DNA of 64,000 nt from Pseudomonas sp. BGI-2 (GTDB taxonomy: Bacteria > Pseudomonadota > Gammaproteobacteria > Pseudomonadales > Pseudomonadaceae), in contig NZ_SISB01000007.1 in NCBI RefSeq assembly GCF_004310295.1, positions 1 to 64,000 of the forward strand. The letters are read 5' to 3'. Made by a program: the position numbers and the translations under genes. Positions within the stretch are counted from its first letter, which is position 1, and every line of letters starts with the position of its first letter. Below the pieces are notes generated by a model. That model saw nothing but the letters and a program-made list of their open reading frames with translations, ran no database searches and was not told the DNA's origin. Of this stretch, positions 18,237-31,886 are shown piece after piece.

Positions 18237-18746
18237 ATGCAACCCACCGCAATCGATAGCAAAAGCAAACACCATCAGGGCGAGCGCGTTGCGTTCATCC
18301 AAGCCTGCTGGCACAAGGAAATCGTTGATCAGAGCCGTAAAGGCTTTGTTGCCGAGATGATTGCTCAGGGTTATCAGGAATCCGACATCGATTTCTTCGA
18401 AGTCGGCGGCGCCTTTGAAATTCCATTGCACGCCAAACTGCTGGCCAAGTCCGGTCGTTATGCCGGCATCGTCGCGGCAGGCCTGGTGGTCGACGGCGGG
18501 ATTTACCGCCACGAATTCGTCGCCCAGTCGGTAATCAGCGGCCTGATGCAGGTTCAACTGGAAACCGAAGTGCCGGTGTTCTCGGTAGTCCTGACCCCAC
18601 ACCACTTCCATGCCGGCGAAGAACATCAGAAGTTCTTCTTCGAGCATTTCGTGCATAAAGGCCAGGAAGCGGCGAAGACCTGTGCGGATACGCTGCACAA
18701 GATGCGTGCGTTGTGTCGTAGCGAGCCGCGTGCGGTAGCCGTCTAA
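18237..18746 (+). CDS. ribH: 6,7-dimethyl-8-ribityllumazine synthase, RibH2 type
   Basis: A 169-residue enzyme that joins 5-amino-6-ribitylaminouracil and 3,4-dihydroxybutanone 4-phosphate, the penultimate riboflavin step. Features of the RibH2 (type II, decameric) branch known from Brucella and Mesorhizobium are visible: DFFEVGGAFEIPLHA, VVDGGIYRHEFVAQSVISG, LTPHHFH, and HFVHKGQEAAKTC. ATG 18237 follows AGGAG. The gene stands alone behind an FMN riboswitch and is not next to ribA, ribD or ribE, so it is probably a paralogue of a housekeeping RibH elsewhere. Downstream is a REPIN. Confidence 0.92.
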   Translation: MQPTAIDSKSKHHQGERVAFIQACWHKEIVDQSRKGFVAEMIAQGYQESDIDFFEVGGAFEIPLHAKLLAKSGRYAGIVAAGLVVDGGIYRHEFVAQSVISGLMQVQLETEVPVFSVVLTPHHFHAGEEHQKFFFEHFVHKGQEAAKTCADTLHKMRALCRSEPRAVAV

Positions 18747-18760
18747 ACACCGAACCAGCC

Positions 18761-18855
18761 CCTGGAGCGAGGCTTGCCCGCGAAGGCGATTGTAAATTCA
18801 ACATCACTGTTGATTATGAAATCGCCTTCGCGGGCAAGCCTCGCTCCTACAGGGG
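18761..18855. repeat. REPIN between ribH and aruE
   Basis: Inverted GGAGCGAGGCTTGCCCGCGA arms around a loop, between two genes that end toward each other. The left outer end is altered (CTGGAGC for GTAGGAGC). Confidence 0.9.
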
Positions 18856-18868
18856 GCGGCGATAATTT

Positions 18869-19879
18869 TCAGGCCAGGTTTTCGTCGGTGGTCGGCACGA
18901 TCAGGATGCCGGCGCGCAGGCCGTTTTTGACTTTGGGGTTCGGGAAGATGATCCGGGCGCCCTTCTCTTCGATGATCCAGCGGGTCTGGGCGATGTCTTC
19001 GGCCAGCACGTAACCTACATCCAACTCCGAAAAGTTCTCGATGTCCGCCGGCAGGTTCAGGCGGAAGCTATCGCTGTGCTTGATGATTTCCCGCGCCACG
19101 CTAAACAACTGCAAACCGTCCAGGCATTCTTCAGTCACCGCTGGCTCGCTACCTTCGATGATCTGTTTGAGGCGGGTCTCGAGCAGTGAGACGTTAACCC
19201 CGTCGTTCTGCCCGAATGGCCGCGCCTTACCCAACTCAAGGGTGAAAGACTCGGCACCCAGTTTGTCGTAGGTGTAAGAGCTGAAAACGATCGACGACTT
19301 GTTCTGCAACAGCACCGCTTCCATGCCGGCAGCACGCAAGCGGGCCAGCTCCAGGCGTGAATGCTGGCGCCCTTCTTTCCAGGGATACAACGCGAACTGT
19401 TCGATTTTCGAGCCACGAATCGCGGTGTGCAGGTCGTAGTGCAGACGGTTGCGGTCCGGCAGGCTGAAGAAACTCGCCGCCAGCCGCTCAAGCTCACACG
19501 CGCGCCGGGCTTCAGAGCCACTGGTTTGTTCGTGACGGCCGTTGAACAGCCGATTGACGTCCTGTTCGATAAAGCGCTCGCCTTTGCGAATCGCTTCCGG
19601 ATTGCCGAACAGGAACAGAATACGTGCGCGCGGCTTCAAGTCGCCGCGGGCAATGTCATGCAACAGGCGATCGAGCAGCTCGATCGGCGCTGTTTCGTTG
19701 CCGTGGATACCGGCTGATAGCAGCAGGTCCTGGCCGTTGTTGCGAGCTTCAGGTGGCCGGACTTCCAGCGCACCTTCGCTCAACCAGCGCATGCGCACGC
19801 CTTCGACAGTCAGTTGAGTCTTCTCCGCCGGTTCGCGGCCGGCGAGGGTCAGTTCAAGCAGTTTGCCGAGGGCGAGCAT
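18869..19879 (-). CDS. aruE: Succinylglutamate desuccinylase AruE/AstE
   Basis: A 336-residue zinc hydrolase that splits N-succinylglutamate into glutamate and succinate, the last step of arginine succinyltransferase degradation. Zinc ligands are visible in [10 protein letters not shown] (His-x2-Glu) and YDLHTAIRG (His); the general base Glu is in the C-terminal half. It is the last gene of the aru operon, 12 bp after a small conserved gene. The start is an ATG at the frame beginning, and the length is normal for the family. Confidence 0.95.
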   Translation of the reverse strand: MLALGKLLELTLAGREPAEKTQLTVEGVRMRWLSEGALEVRPPEARNNGQDLLLSAGIHGNETAPIELLDRLLHDIARGDLKPRARILFLFGNPEAIRKGERFIEQDVNRLFNGRHEQTSGSEARRACELERLAASFFSLPDRNRLHYDLHTAIRGSKIEQFALYPWKEGRQHSRLELARLRAAGMEAVLLQNKSSIVFSSYTYDKLGAESFTLELGKARPFGQNDGVNVSLLETRLKQIIEGSEPAVTEECLDGLQLFSVAREIIKHSDSFRLNLPADIENFSELDVGYVLAEDIAQTRWIIEEKGARIIFPNPKVKNGLRAGILIVPTTDENLA

Positions 19880-19891
19880 AGAGCGGTTTCC

Positions 19892-20179
19892 TTAGTGGTC
19901 GTGTGCGCAATCCGGGCCATGCACGTGGTCTTCGTCGCCGACTTCAGCCGGTTCCATTTCCAGTTGCAGACTTACCAGATTAGTCGCCAATGGGCGCAGC
20001 AGCAGGTTGGCGTATTCAGCGTCACCTTCTTCAACATCCACGCCGATCAGCAGTTGGCCGCGGCCGTCCTGCTGGATCCACAGCTCTTTACCTTGCCACA
20101 TGACCGCGACGCGGGTGCAGGAGGTTTCCAGTTGCGTGCCGTCGGTGTCTTCAAGGATCAGCTGCAGGGTATCGCTCAT
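19892..20179 (-). CDS. Small conserved protein in the aru operon
   Basis: A 95-residue acidic protein with a His-rich tail (EDHVHGPDCAHDH) that could bind a metal. It lies between aruB and aruE (19 and 12 bp gaps) at the place of the uncharacterised PA0900-type gene of P. aeruginosa. No catalytic motif was recognised. Cotranscription with the arginine enzymes is very likely; the function is not known. Confidence 0.8.
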   Translation of the reverse strand: MSDTLQLILEDTDGTQLETSCTRVAVMWQGKELWIQQDGRGQLLIGVDVEEGDAEYANLLLRPLATNLVSLQLEMEPAEVGDEDHVHGPDCAHDH

Positions 20180-20198
20180 GTTTTTACGCTCTCGACGT

Positions 20199-21545
20199 TC
20201 AATTGATCTGGAATGGATAAACCGCGCCCAGTTTAAGGATTTGCGTCAGTTCATCCAGTGCCGTCCGGCACTCAAGCAGCAATTGCGGGTCCGCAAGATC
20301 GTTTTCGGTCATGCGGTCGCGGTAGTGCTTGTCGACCCACTCGGTCAGCGTGCCGTACAACGGTGCCGTCATGATAACCCCTGGATTGACGGCCGCCAGT
20401 TCGGTTTCGTTCAGTGCGACACGCAACCGCAGGCACGCCGGGCCACCGCCGTTTTGCATGCTTTGTTTCAGATCGAAAACCTTCACTTCGCGGATCAGGC
20501 CGCCGGAGCTGGTCAGGCCTTGCAGGTATTGCCAGACGCGCTCGTTGCCACGGCACTCTTCCGGCACGATCAACAGCATCGAACCGTCAGGACGCGTCAA
20601 CAACTGGCTATTGAACAGGTAGGAACGAACGGCGTCTTCGACGGTTACGGCCGAACGCGGTACGCAGATTGACTGGAATTTCCCACCGAATTTTGCGAGT
20701 TTGCCTTGCAGTTCAGCGAGCATCTGGTCGGTGTCGAGGAACGCGTCCTCGTGATAGAACAGCACTTCACCGTTACCCACCGCGATCACGTCGTTATGGA
20801 ACACGCCCTGATCGATCACCGAAGGGTTCTGCTGGGCGTAGACCACGCCGTCATCGCTCAAGCCGTGCAGGCGAGCAACGGCTTGAGAGGCTTCGAGGGT
20901 CTGGCGCGCCGGGTACTTCTGTGGCGCCGGGTAGCGGGTGTCGAACGCACTGCGACCGAACACGAAGAACTCGACGCCGGCTTCACCGTATTCACGGCAG
21001 AAACGGGTGTGGTTGGCCGCGCCTTCATCGCCGAACTGTGCCACTGCCGGCAAAGCGGCGTGGTGAGCGAAGTGCTTCTGGTCAGCGAACATCGCCCCCA
21101 GCACGCGGCTGGTGGTCGGGTGTTCGATGCTGCGGTGGTATTTGCAGTTGAGGTTGGCGGCAGTGAAATGCACTCGACCGTCGGCAGTGTCGGCACTCGG
21201 GCTGACTGTGGCGGCGTTGGCCACCCACATGCTCGACGCCGAGCAACTGGCGACCAGCAATGGCATCGCATCTTTGGCGGCTTGTTCGATCACTTGCGCG
21301 TCGGTGCCGCTGAAACCCAAGCGGCGCAGGGCGGCGACGTCAGGACGTTCCTGGGGTGCCAGAACGCCTTGCTGGAAGCCCATTTCCATCAGCGCTTTCA
21401 TTTTCGCCAAGCCTTGCAGCGCGGCTTCCTTCGGATTCGAAGACTGCTGGCTGTTGCTCTGGGAAGCGACGTTGCCGTAGGACAAACCGCCGTAGTTATG
21501 GGTCGGCCCCACTAGACCGTCAAAATTGACTTCATAGGATTTCAT
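20199..21545 (-). CDS. aruB: N-succinylarginine dihydrolase AruB/AstB
   Basis: A 448-residue enzyme that hydrolyses N2-succinylarginine to N2-succinylornithine, CO2 and two NH3. The start at [20 protein letters not shown] is the family beginning, five codons inside the longest frame. The catalytic cysteine lies in [15 protein letters not shown] near the C-terminus. It is separated from aruD by 167 bp that hold a REPIN, and is followed closely by the small gene and aruE. Confidence 0.96.
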   Translation of the reverse strand: MKSYEVNFDGLVGPTHNYGGLSYGNVASQSNSQQSSNPKEAALQGLAKMKALMEMGFQQGVLAPQERPDVAALRRLGFSGTDAQVIEQAAKDAMPLLVASCSASSMWVANAATVSPSADTADGRVHFTAANLNCKYHRSIEHPTTSRVLGAMFADQKHFAHHAALPAVAQFGDEGAANHTRFCREYGEAGVEFFVFGRSAFDTRYPAPQKYPARQTLEASQAVARLHGLSDDGVVYAQQNPSVIDQGVFHNDVIAVGNGEVLFYHEDAFLDTDQMLAELQGKLAKFGGKFQSICVPRSAVTVEDAVRSYLFNSQLLTRPDGSMLLIVPEECRGNERVWQYLQGLTSSGGLIREVKVFDLKQSMQNGGGPACLRLRVALNETELAAVNPGVIMTAPLYGTLTEWVDKHYRDRMTENDLADPQLLLECRTALDELTQILKLGAVYPFQIN

Positions 21546-21614
21546 CAGCGAGGGCTCCACGAGAATCTGTTGTTATAGGCATCTGGTAACTGTTCAGTAA
21601 GAGCGAGTCGCGGC

Positions 21615-21708
21615 CTTCGCGGGCAAGCCTCGCTCCTACAGGTTTTGTGTCGTCCGCATGATCGGCACACACCACAAATCCCGTAGGAGCGAGGCTTGCC
21701 CGCGAATG
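21615..21708. repeat. REPIN inside the aru operon (aruD-aruB gap)
   Basis: TTCGCGGGCAAGCCTCGCTC and its inverse GAGCGAGGCTTGCCCGCGAA face outward-in around a 40-bp spacer. It is transcribed as part of the operon and could act as an RNA-stabilising or partly terminating structure. Confidence 0.9.
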
Positions 21709-21712
21709 GCCG

Positions 21713-24204
<2,492 letters not shown>

Positions 24205-24288
24205 GCTATCTCCTCAAACGGGCCGCTGACGCCACCCGTGAAACTTCGCTGCTTTCCAGACATTTCTATCCAGGAATTAAAGCAGGCG

Positions 24289-25308
24289 TTAAACCGCCAC
24301 CAGGCGCACGCTCGCACCTTCACCGACGCCCAGGGCTTCGGCCGCTTCCAGATCCAGGGTCACTGGCTTGCCCGGCGCGTAATCGAGCTCAAGCAACACG
24401 GCGCGGTAATCCTGCAACTGGGCGTTGGCCACCAGGTACTGACGACCGGCGCCTTTGACCGGCTCGCCGATTTTCACCGGTACTACACGGCTCTGGGCGA
24501 TCGAACGGATCCCCGAGACGCGGGCATGCAACGTCGGGCCACCGTCGAAAATGTCGATGTAGTGATCGGTCTCGAAGCCTTCGCGCATCAGGATGTCGAA
24601 GGTGATCTGCGCCCGTGGATGCACCTGGCCCATCGCTTCTTGCGCGGAGTCCGGCAGCAACGGCACGTAAATCGGGTAATGCGGCATCAATTCAGCGAGG
24701 AACGTCCGGCTCTTCAGACCGCACAGGCGCTCGGCCGCGGCGTAGTTGAGGTCGAAGAAGTTGCGACCGATGGCATCCCAGAACGGCGAGTCGCCATTTT
24801 CGTCGCTGTAACCGACGATCTCGGTCACCACGGAATCGGCAAAACGCTCCGGATGGCTGGCGACGAACAGCAGACGACCACGGGAATTGAGCTCTGCCCA
24901 AGGCGAACCCACCAGCTCGCGCTGCACGTAGAAACTGGTCAGCAAGCTGTTGCCGGTCAGGTCGTGGCACTGCGAAAGCACGTGAATCTTGTTATGAATC
25001 TTCAGCTCGCGGGAGGCGTGCACGAAGGTTTCATTACGGAAGCTGTAGAACGGCTCGGAATAACCGGCGGAGGCAACGATGGCCGAACAACCGACCAATT
25101 TGCCGGTGACCGAGTCTTCGAGGACGAAGAAGTAGCTCTCTTCACCGTTGAAGCTGACCTCAGCAGAAAACGACGCTTCGCTTGCCGCGATCTTGTCGCT
25201 CAGGCGTTCAACGTCATCCGGCAAGGAAGTGACACCAATCGGGCTGTCCGCAGCCAGACGCTGTACCTCGCCCAGATCAGCCATTTGCGCGGGGCGCATC
25301 ACCAGCAT
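24289..25308 (-). CDS. aruF: Arginine N-succinyltransferase alpha subunit AruF
   Basis: A 339-residue paralogue of AruG, starting MLVMRPAQMADLGEV. The open frame extends 53 codons further upstream through a REPIN, which is not coding; ATG 25308 is preceded by an AGGAG-like site. Shared family stretches are SPFWDAIGRNFFDLNY and AELMPHYPIYVPLL. AruF and AruG together form the arginine/ornithine succinyltransferase. The 204-bp gap to aruC contains a REPIN. Confidence 0.94.
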   Translation of the reverse strand: MLVMRPAQMADLGEVQRLAADSPIGVTSLPDDVERLSDKIAASEASFSAEVSFNGEESYFFVLEDSVTGKLVGCSAIVASAGYSEPFYSFRNETFVHASRELKIHNKIHVLSQCHDLTGNSLLTSFYVQRELVGSPWAELNSRGRLLFVASHPERFADSVVTEIVGYSDENGDSPFWDAIGRNFFDLNYAAAERLCGLKSRTFLAELMPHYPIYVPLLPDSAQEAMGQVHPRAQITFDILMREGFETDHYIDIFDGGPTLHARVSGIRSIAQSRVVPVKIGEPVKGAGRQYLVANAQLQDYRAVLLELDYAPGKPVTLDLEAAEALGVGEGASVRLVAV

Positions 25309-25357
25309 GGTGTCACTCCTTTCTCGTAACTCTTTTGGGGAAAATAAGCCGAACCCT

Positions 25358-25450
25358 TGTAGGAGCGAAGCTTGCTCGCGAAGGCGGTGTGTCAGCCGAT
25401 GATGATGGTGGCTGACACGACCCCTTCGCGGGCAAGCATCGCTCCTACAG
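25358..25450. repeat. REPIN inside the aru operon (aruC-aruF gap)
   Basis: TGTAGGAGCGAAGCTTGCTC and the inverse arm (GGGCAAGCATCGCTCCTACA) surround a loop that itself contains the inverted pair GTGTCAGCC/GGCTGACAC. The arms differ slightly from the common form (GAAGCTTGCTC), so this copy is older or of a sister subtype. Confidence 0.9.
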
Positions 25451-25512
25451 AAAAGCGGGTCCGGCATGAAAATTGGGTTCGGCGCCTGAAATGTCAGGCG
25501 TCGAAGGGTCTA

Positions 25513-26878
<1,366 letters not shown>

Positions 26879-27019
26879 TATAGGGTCGCAAAGGCGCAGT
26901 TTAAACCGCCAGCACAGGTTATAGGCAGGCTTGTGGAACGGTGCGGTAAATATGTACCGCACGGAACGAATCATCGTCTGTTTTGCTGGCGACTCATCCA
27001 AACGCTAAGGGAATAGCGC

Positions 27020-30000
27020 ATGAGTCGACACGAAAACGATCGTCCTTCTAATGCTGCCGGCAGTGAATCTGCCACGCAGCCGGACGATCACTACCATCAC
27101 CTGTTCAACAATTTGCCGGCTTGGGTTTTAGAAGCATCGTCCGGCACCCGCAGTGCCCTGAAAAACGCCAAGCTTACGAAGTCGAGCGGGCATAGCACTG
27201 CGACATCTCTGCAACACCAGTCGCTGAAAAAGCTCAGTCAGGAACACTGGACCCATCGAAATTACCTGGACGCAACGCTGTCGAAACTGCAAGGCGCACG
27301 AGCCTTTGCCGAACCACTGCTGAGCGCCGCCCTGAAAACCCGGTTTGATCTGGAACTGGACGTTAAAACCACTTTCCTGCGCCTGTACATCCCACAAACC
27401 GTGCCTTGGTTCGGGATCAAGACCGGCGCCGCGCGCACCTGGACCGTGTCGCTGCTCGACGCCGTCCTGCATAACTTTCAGGAATCGGAAACGGCGTCTG
27501 ATGCTTACGAGTCCGCCTCGACGTTCATTACCGAACCGTCGCCCACAGGGCAGTTCGATACGCTGCCCGCGGTCAAACAGAAGCTTACCGTCGCGGCCTT
27601 TGCGCGGCTGTGCCGGGAACTGGATATCGGCGCCCGGTACAACACGTACCTCAAAGACAATCTGGGACTGACCAACCCGGTCGCCGGTGCGGTGGTGAGA
27701 TCGAAGGTAATCAGCTCGCACAAAGCGGCACTCAAAGCTGCGCTGCAAATGGCTTATATCCGCAAGGACATTCCAGAGGATGCCCATCTCTCGATCCTGC
27801 GCATTCTGGAAGGACGTTCGGGTGCGCGACTGGATGGCCAGCCGCTGTACGGTCATGACCTGACCCTAATGTCCTCCTCTCTGACCGGGATTGTCATTTT
27901 CGCAGCGAGCCTAGAGCGCGCACGCAAGGGAACACGGATCATCGCCTACATTCCCGACGATCCAGAGCATCCGCTCAAGGAATACCCGAACACCCTGGCG
28001 TTCATGACCGAACTGACCCGAAAGCTGCGCACGTCTGCTTATCAGACGTTCTTCAGCCGCTTCGTCGAACACGAGGAAAGGGGCCATTTCTTCGCTGATC
28101 TCAACCGTCGTCTCCAGAGCGTGACCTGGCATCAACACAAGCGTGGCGACCCACTGCCGAGCTGGCGCGAAACGCCCGTCGACAGGCCCAATCTGCGGTT
28201 TTCGATGACGCCGTTCAGCGCGGACCTGTGGAATCATCTTTATCAGCGACAGCTGAACAAGATCCTCAACGATGCAAGTACGCTTGCCGTTTCCACCGCC
28301 GCTGCCGACCGAAACGCGCGATGGGCCTTGTGGGACGCCTTCAGCAAAGTGGCTTCCACACTCCTTGAAATCGCGACGTTCGTTGCATTGCCGTTCGTCC
28401 CGTTTCTCGGCGAATTGATGCTGGGCTACATGGCTTACCAGTTACTCGACGAAACCTTCGAAGGCATTGTGGATTTGGCCGAAGGGCTGAAAACAGAAGC
28501 TTTCGGGCATCTGATGACGTTTGTCGAAACAGTGGTTGAGGTGGGCACATTCGCGGTCGGCGGCGCTATCGCTGCCGGCGCCTTTAGCCGCCTGCTTTCG
28601 CGCGAAGCTGTCGCGCTGGTCGACCCGCTCAAACCCGTCGCAACGTCAGATGGGAAAACCCGCTACTGGAAGCCGGATCTCACACCTTACGAACAGGCAC
28701 ACAAGCTGCCCGAAGGCGCAAAACCCGATCAGCATGGCCTCTATCACCACGGGGGCAAGATGCTGCTGCCGCTGGAAGGAAAACTGTACGCCGTGAAATC
28801 CGATGGCACCTCGGGCGCGTTTCAGATTGAGCATCCGACCCGGGCCGATGCTTACCAGCCGTCTCTGCTGCATAACAATCACGGTGCCTGGCACACAGAA
28901 ATGGAACAGCCGCTGAACTGGGACCGGGAAACGGTCATGCGTCGTCTCGGCCAGGGTGTCGAGTCGTTCAGCGGCGCCGAGCGCGAACAGATCCTGCGGG
29001 TCAGCGGTTTCCACGACAATGCCGTGCGCGAAATGCATGTCGAGCATTATCGCCCGCCTTCGTTGCTGACCGACACGATCAAACGCTTCAGGATCAATCG
29101 GGACATTGAAACCTTTATCGAGCAGATCGGCAGTGATCAACCCGAGCACTATCGAAAGGCTGACACGGCCCTGCAACATCAACTCCTGAGCGGTTACGAC
29201 GACTGGCCTGTCGACACCCCCATGCCGACACCGCAAGCCCAAACGCCAGCCTTCAGACAACGGACCGTCGAACTCGCCCGGAACCACCAAAAATCGCTGT
29301 TCGATTTGCGTTATCGAGCAGAGGAAAAAACCAACGATCCGCGGGTTCAGCGACTGCTCGACGACGTGCCGGGGTTACCGAGCGATATCGCCCAGGAACT
29401 GGTGAGCAATGCCTGCGGCACTGAATTAAAACAGCTGCACAACGGCAGCACGCCCCAGCGACTCAAGGACGCGGCACTGAAAGCCATGGAGGCCGTGCGT
29501 GCAACCCGAGCCTGTGAAGGTTTTTATTCCGAAGCGCTGGACAACACCGACACCCACCGACTGGCCTTGCATAGCCTGAACTCACTGCCCGGTTTGCCAG
29601 CCGAGCTGCGTCTCGAAGTGAGGGATTACTCTGCCGAGGGGGCCGTGCGCGACAGCATTGGCCTGCCCAATGCGCCAATGCTAAAAACACTGGTTCGCGC
29701 TGAAGACGGGACTTACCAGGTTCACCCAGACAATGAATCGACGTCCGGTGATTTTTACCACGCCCTGTTCCAGGCGCTGCCGGATGCACAGCGCAATAAG
29801 CTGAACCCTTCGATCACAGACGCCCGGGCACTTAAACAGCGCATCGCCGAACACGCGCTGGAGCAACCGGCATTACGCACGCTGTTCGCAAAAAATCCCC
29901 GTCGAAAACCGTTTTATGACCCCACCACCATGCGCCTGCCCGGTGGTACGCAGGGTTACAGTCGAGTCAACCGCGAGACACCTACGCTCAACGATCGGGT

Positions 30001-31885
30001 TCGCGAGGTTTACCCCAACCTGCCTCAAGAGGAAATGCAGTCCTTTGTCCAGGCGCTGCAACTTCATCCCGATGGCGCTCGCGTAGAACTTTCACGCTTG
30101 AGCAGGGAGTTGGCCCGACTGCATAAGGATCTGCACGCGTGGGTAAATGACGCACCCACTGTTCATCCTGAAACCGGCCGCCCACTCAGCGAGCTGGATC
30201 AACAGGCCGAGAGAAACAATCGCCGATTGCTGGCTCAGGAAATCCAGCGCAGCTGGCGGCGGCAGTCCGACCGGGACTTCGACACGCCGGATGGGATTAG
30301 CCGGTACACGCTCAGGTTTGCAGAGCCGATCGTCGGTGACTTGCCATCATTGAGTGCCGATTTCAGTCACGTATCGCTGCTGTCCCTGGAAGGCAATCGT
30401 GCCGCGCAGGGTATTCCGGGTTTTCTACAGGGCTTCAGTGGACTACGCCGTCTGGAATTACGCCGCTTCTCCCTGGCCACCCTCCCCGACGCCGTTAGCC
30501 GAATGCCAGACCTTCGTGCCTTAGTGTTAAGCGATTGCGGCATCAGGGTCGACGCGGCCACGTGGTCGAAACTGACGTCATTGAACAAGCTGAGCATGCT
30601 GGACCTGTACAAGAATCCGTTTGAAACCCTGCCGCGCATCGACACGATGAGCGAGCTGGCGCATCTGGATCTGAGCGACACCCACCTGACAGAGATTCCG
30701 GCCAGCGTTCTGCAACACCCAAAGCTCGACGCCCTCCTGCTGATGAACAACCGCATCAGCGAGTTGCCTGCCGGGTTATTCGAGAGCTCGCTGTACGAAA
30801 AGCGCGGCGTACACCTCACGCACAATCCGCTTTCGATCAGGTCTCGGGAACTGATCAAGCAACACCACTTCGAGACCGCTTATGACATGGGCGTCTATGC
30901 CCCCGAGGCAGATATTGATCGCGTCAAGGCGTTGTACCCCGGCATGGAAGTCGAACAGGCCAGCGAGTTCGTGTATGAGTTGCCGGGAACGCTGGAGGAT
31001 GGCCGCACCTATCTGACGCGCCTTGAGGAAGAGCTCACCCAACTGCGAAATGATCTGTCTGCCTGGACCGCCGACATTCCGGACCGGCATCCCGATACCG
31101 GCGAACTTTTCAGCGCCGACCAACTGTTTGCCGAGCAAGCCAACCGTGACGAATTCAAGCAGGCGCTTGAGAAGTGCTGGCAGCATGAGTCCGAACTGGA
31201 TGATTTCAATGAATCGCTTGAGCCGACTTTCGAACTCACTGTCCGCCCGGTCATCAATGGAGAACTGCCGACCCTGAGTGCGGGCTTCAGGCATGTTTCC
31301 GCACTGGAGGTCCGCAGTGCCGATGGCGTAACGCGCATCGGGCGTTTCCTCGAGTCCTTTCCCAACCTCAAAAGCCTGAGGCTGCGCGGATGTGAACTTG
31401 GCAACATTCCCGACGCGGTGTTCAAGATGGGACGTCTGCGCTCACTGTCGCTTCCCGATTGCCGGGTCAGTCTGTCAGCAGAGACGGCAAACGCATTGGC
31501 TGGAATGGAGCAGCTTGATTACCTCGACCTGGGCTTCAACCCACTGGGGCGCACCCCTGATCTGAGTCAGACGCCGGAGCTCTCGACGATCCTGCTCAAC
31601 GACACCGGCATCACGCAACTACCGGACGGTCTGTTCCAACTGACTGACCTGGACTGGGCAGACCTGAGCACGAATGCAATCACCGAGGTGCCCAGTGACC
31701 TGATGGAGCTGCCCGCTGAAACTGCAGAGAACATCACGTTGAGAGGCAACCCGTTTACCGAGGAAAGCCTGTTACGGCTGATCAGTTACTTCGAACACAC
31801 AGGGGCTGACTTTGGCGTAGAAGAAGTGATCAACCGAGGTGAAATGCAGGTTTCCACCTCTGAGGGCTCCGAGATCGACGAGTAA
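27020..31885 (+). CDS. DUF6543 dermonecrotic-toxin-like protein with two LRR modules
   Basis: A 1621-residue protein starting at ATG 27020. No signal peptide was seen. The N-terminal half resembles the DUF6543/dermonecrotic-toxin region common in large pseudomonad proteins. Two hydrophobic stretches (about residues 447-475 and 505-526) could enter a membrane. The C-terminal third holds two similar modules: a helical part (from about residues 998 and 1303, sharing YP, a long helix, and LHAW/LSAW), then LRRs (about 1114-1275 and 1423-1585) with LxxLxLxxxxLxxLP repeats. Many relatives end in a NEL E3-ligase domain with a catalytic Cys; here the chain stops after the second LRR block with an acidic tail. 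It ends one base from the convergent argR. A toxin or effector role is inferred from domains. Confidence 0.8.
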   Translation: MSRHENDRPSNAAGSESATQPDDHYHHLFNNLPAWVLEASSGTRSALKNAKLTKSSGHSTATSLQHQSLKKLSQEHWTHRNYLDATLSKLQGARAFAEPLLSAALKTRFDLELDVKTTFLRLYIPQTVPWFGIKTGAARTWTVSLLDAVLHNFQESETASDAYESASTFITEPSPTGQFDTLPAVKQKLTVAAFARLCRELDIGARYNTYLKDNLGLTNPVAGAVVRSKVISSHKAALKAALQMAYIRKDIPEDAHLSILRILEGRSGARLDGQPLYGHDLTLMSSSLTGIVIFAASLERARKGTRIIAYIPDDPEHPLKEYPNTLAFMTELTRKLRTSAYQTFFSRFVEHEERGHFFADLNRRLQSVTWHQHKRGDPLPSWRETPVDRPNLRFSMTPFSADLWNHLYQRQLNKILNDASTLAVSTAAADRNARWALWDAFSKVASTLLEIATFVALPFVPFLGELMLGYMAYQLLDETFEGIVDLAEGLKTEAFGHLMTFVETVVEVGTFAVGGAIAAGAFSRLLSREAVALVDPLKPVATSDGKTRYWKPDLTPYEQAHKLPEGAKPDQHGLYHHGGKMLLPLEGKLYAVKSDGTSGAFQIEHPTRADAYQPSLLHNNHGAWHTEMEQPLNWDRETVMRRLGQGVESFSGAEREQILRVSGFHDNAVREMHVEHYRPPSLLTDTIKRFRINRDIETFIEQIGSDQPEHYRKADTALQHQLLSGYDDWPVDTPMPTPQAQTPAFRQRTVELARNHQKSLFDLRYRAEEKTNDPRVQRLLDDVPGLPSDIAQELVSNACGTELKQLHNGSTPQRLKDAALKAMEAVRATRACEGFYSEALDNTDTHRLALHSLNSLPGLPAELRLEVRDYSAEGAVRDSIGLPNAPMLKTLVRAEDGTYQVHPDNESTSGDFYHALFQALPDAQRNKLNPSITDARALKQRIAEHALEQPALRTLFAKNPRRKPFYDPTTMRLPGGTQGYSRVNRETPTLNDRVREVYPNLPQEEMQSFVQALQLHPDGARVELSRLSRELARLHKDLHAWVNDAPTVHPETGRPLSELDQQAERNNRRLLAQEIQRSWRRQSDRDFDTPDGISRYTLRFAEPIVGDLPSLSADFSHVSLLSLEGNRAAQGIPGFLQGFSGLRRLELRRFSLATLPDAVSRMPDLRALVLSDCGIRVDAATWSKLTSLNKLSMLDLYKNPFETLPRIDTMSELAHLDLSDTHLTEIPASVLQHPKLDALLLMNNRISELPAGLFESSLYEKRGVHLTHNPLSIRSRELIKQHHFETAYDMGVYAPEADIDRVKALYPGMEVEQASEFVYELPGTLEDGRTYLTRLEEELTQLRNDLSAWTADIPDRHPDTGELFSADQLFAEQANRDEFKQALEKCWQHESELDDFNESLEPTFELTVRPVINGELPTLSAGFRHVSALEVRSADGVTRIGRFLESFPNLKSLRLRGCELGNIPDAVFKMGRLRSLSLPDCRVSLSAETANALAGMEQLDYLDLGFNPLGRTPDLSQTPELSTILLNDTGITQLPDGLFQLTDLDWADLSTNAITEVPSDLMELPAETAENITLRGNPFTEESLLRLISYFEHTGADFGVEEVINRGEMQVSTSEGSEIDE

Positions 31886-31886
31886 T

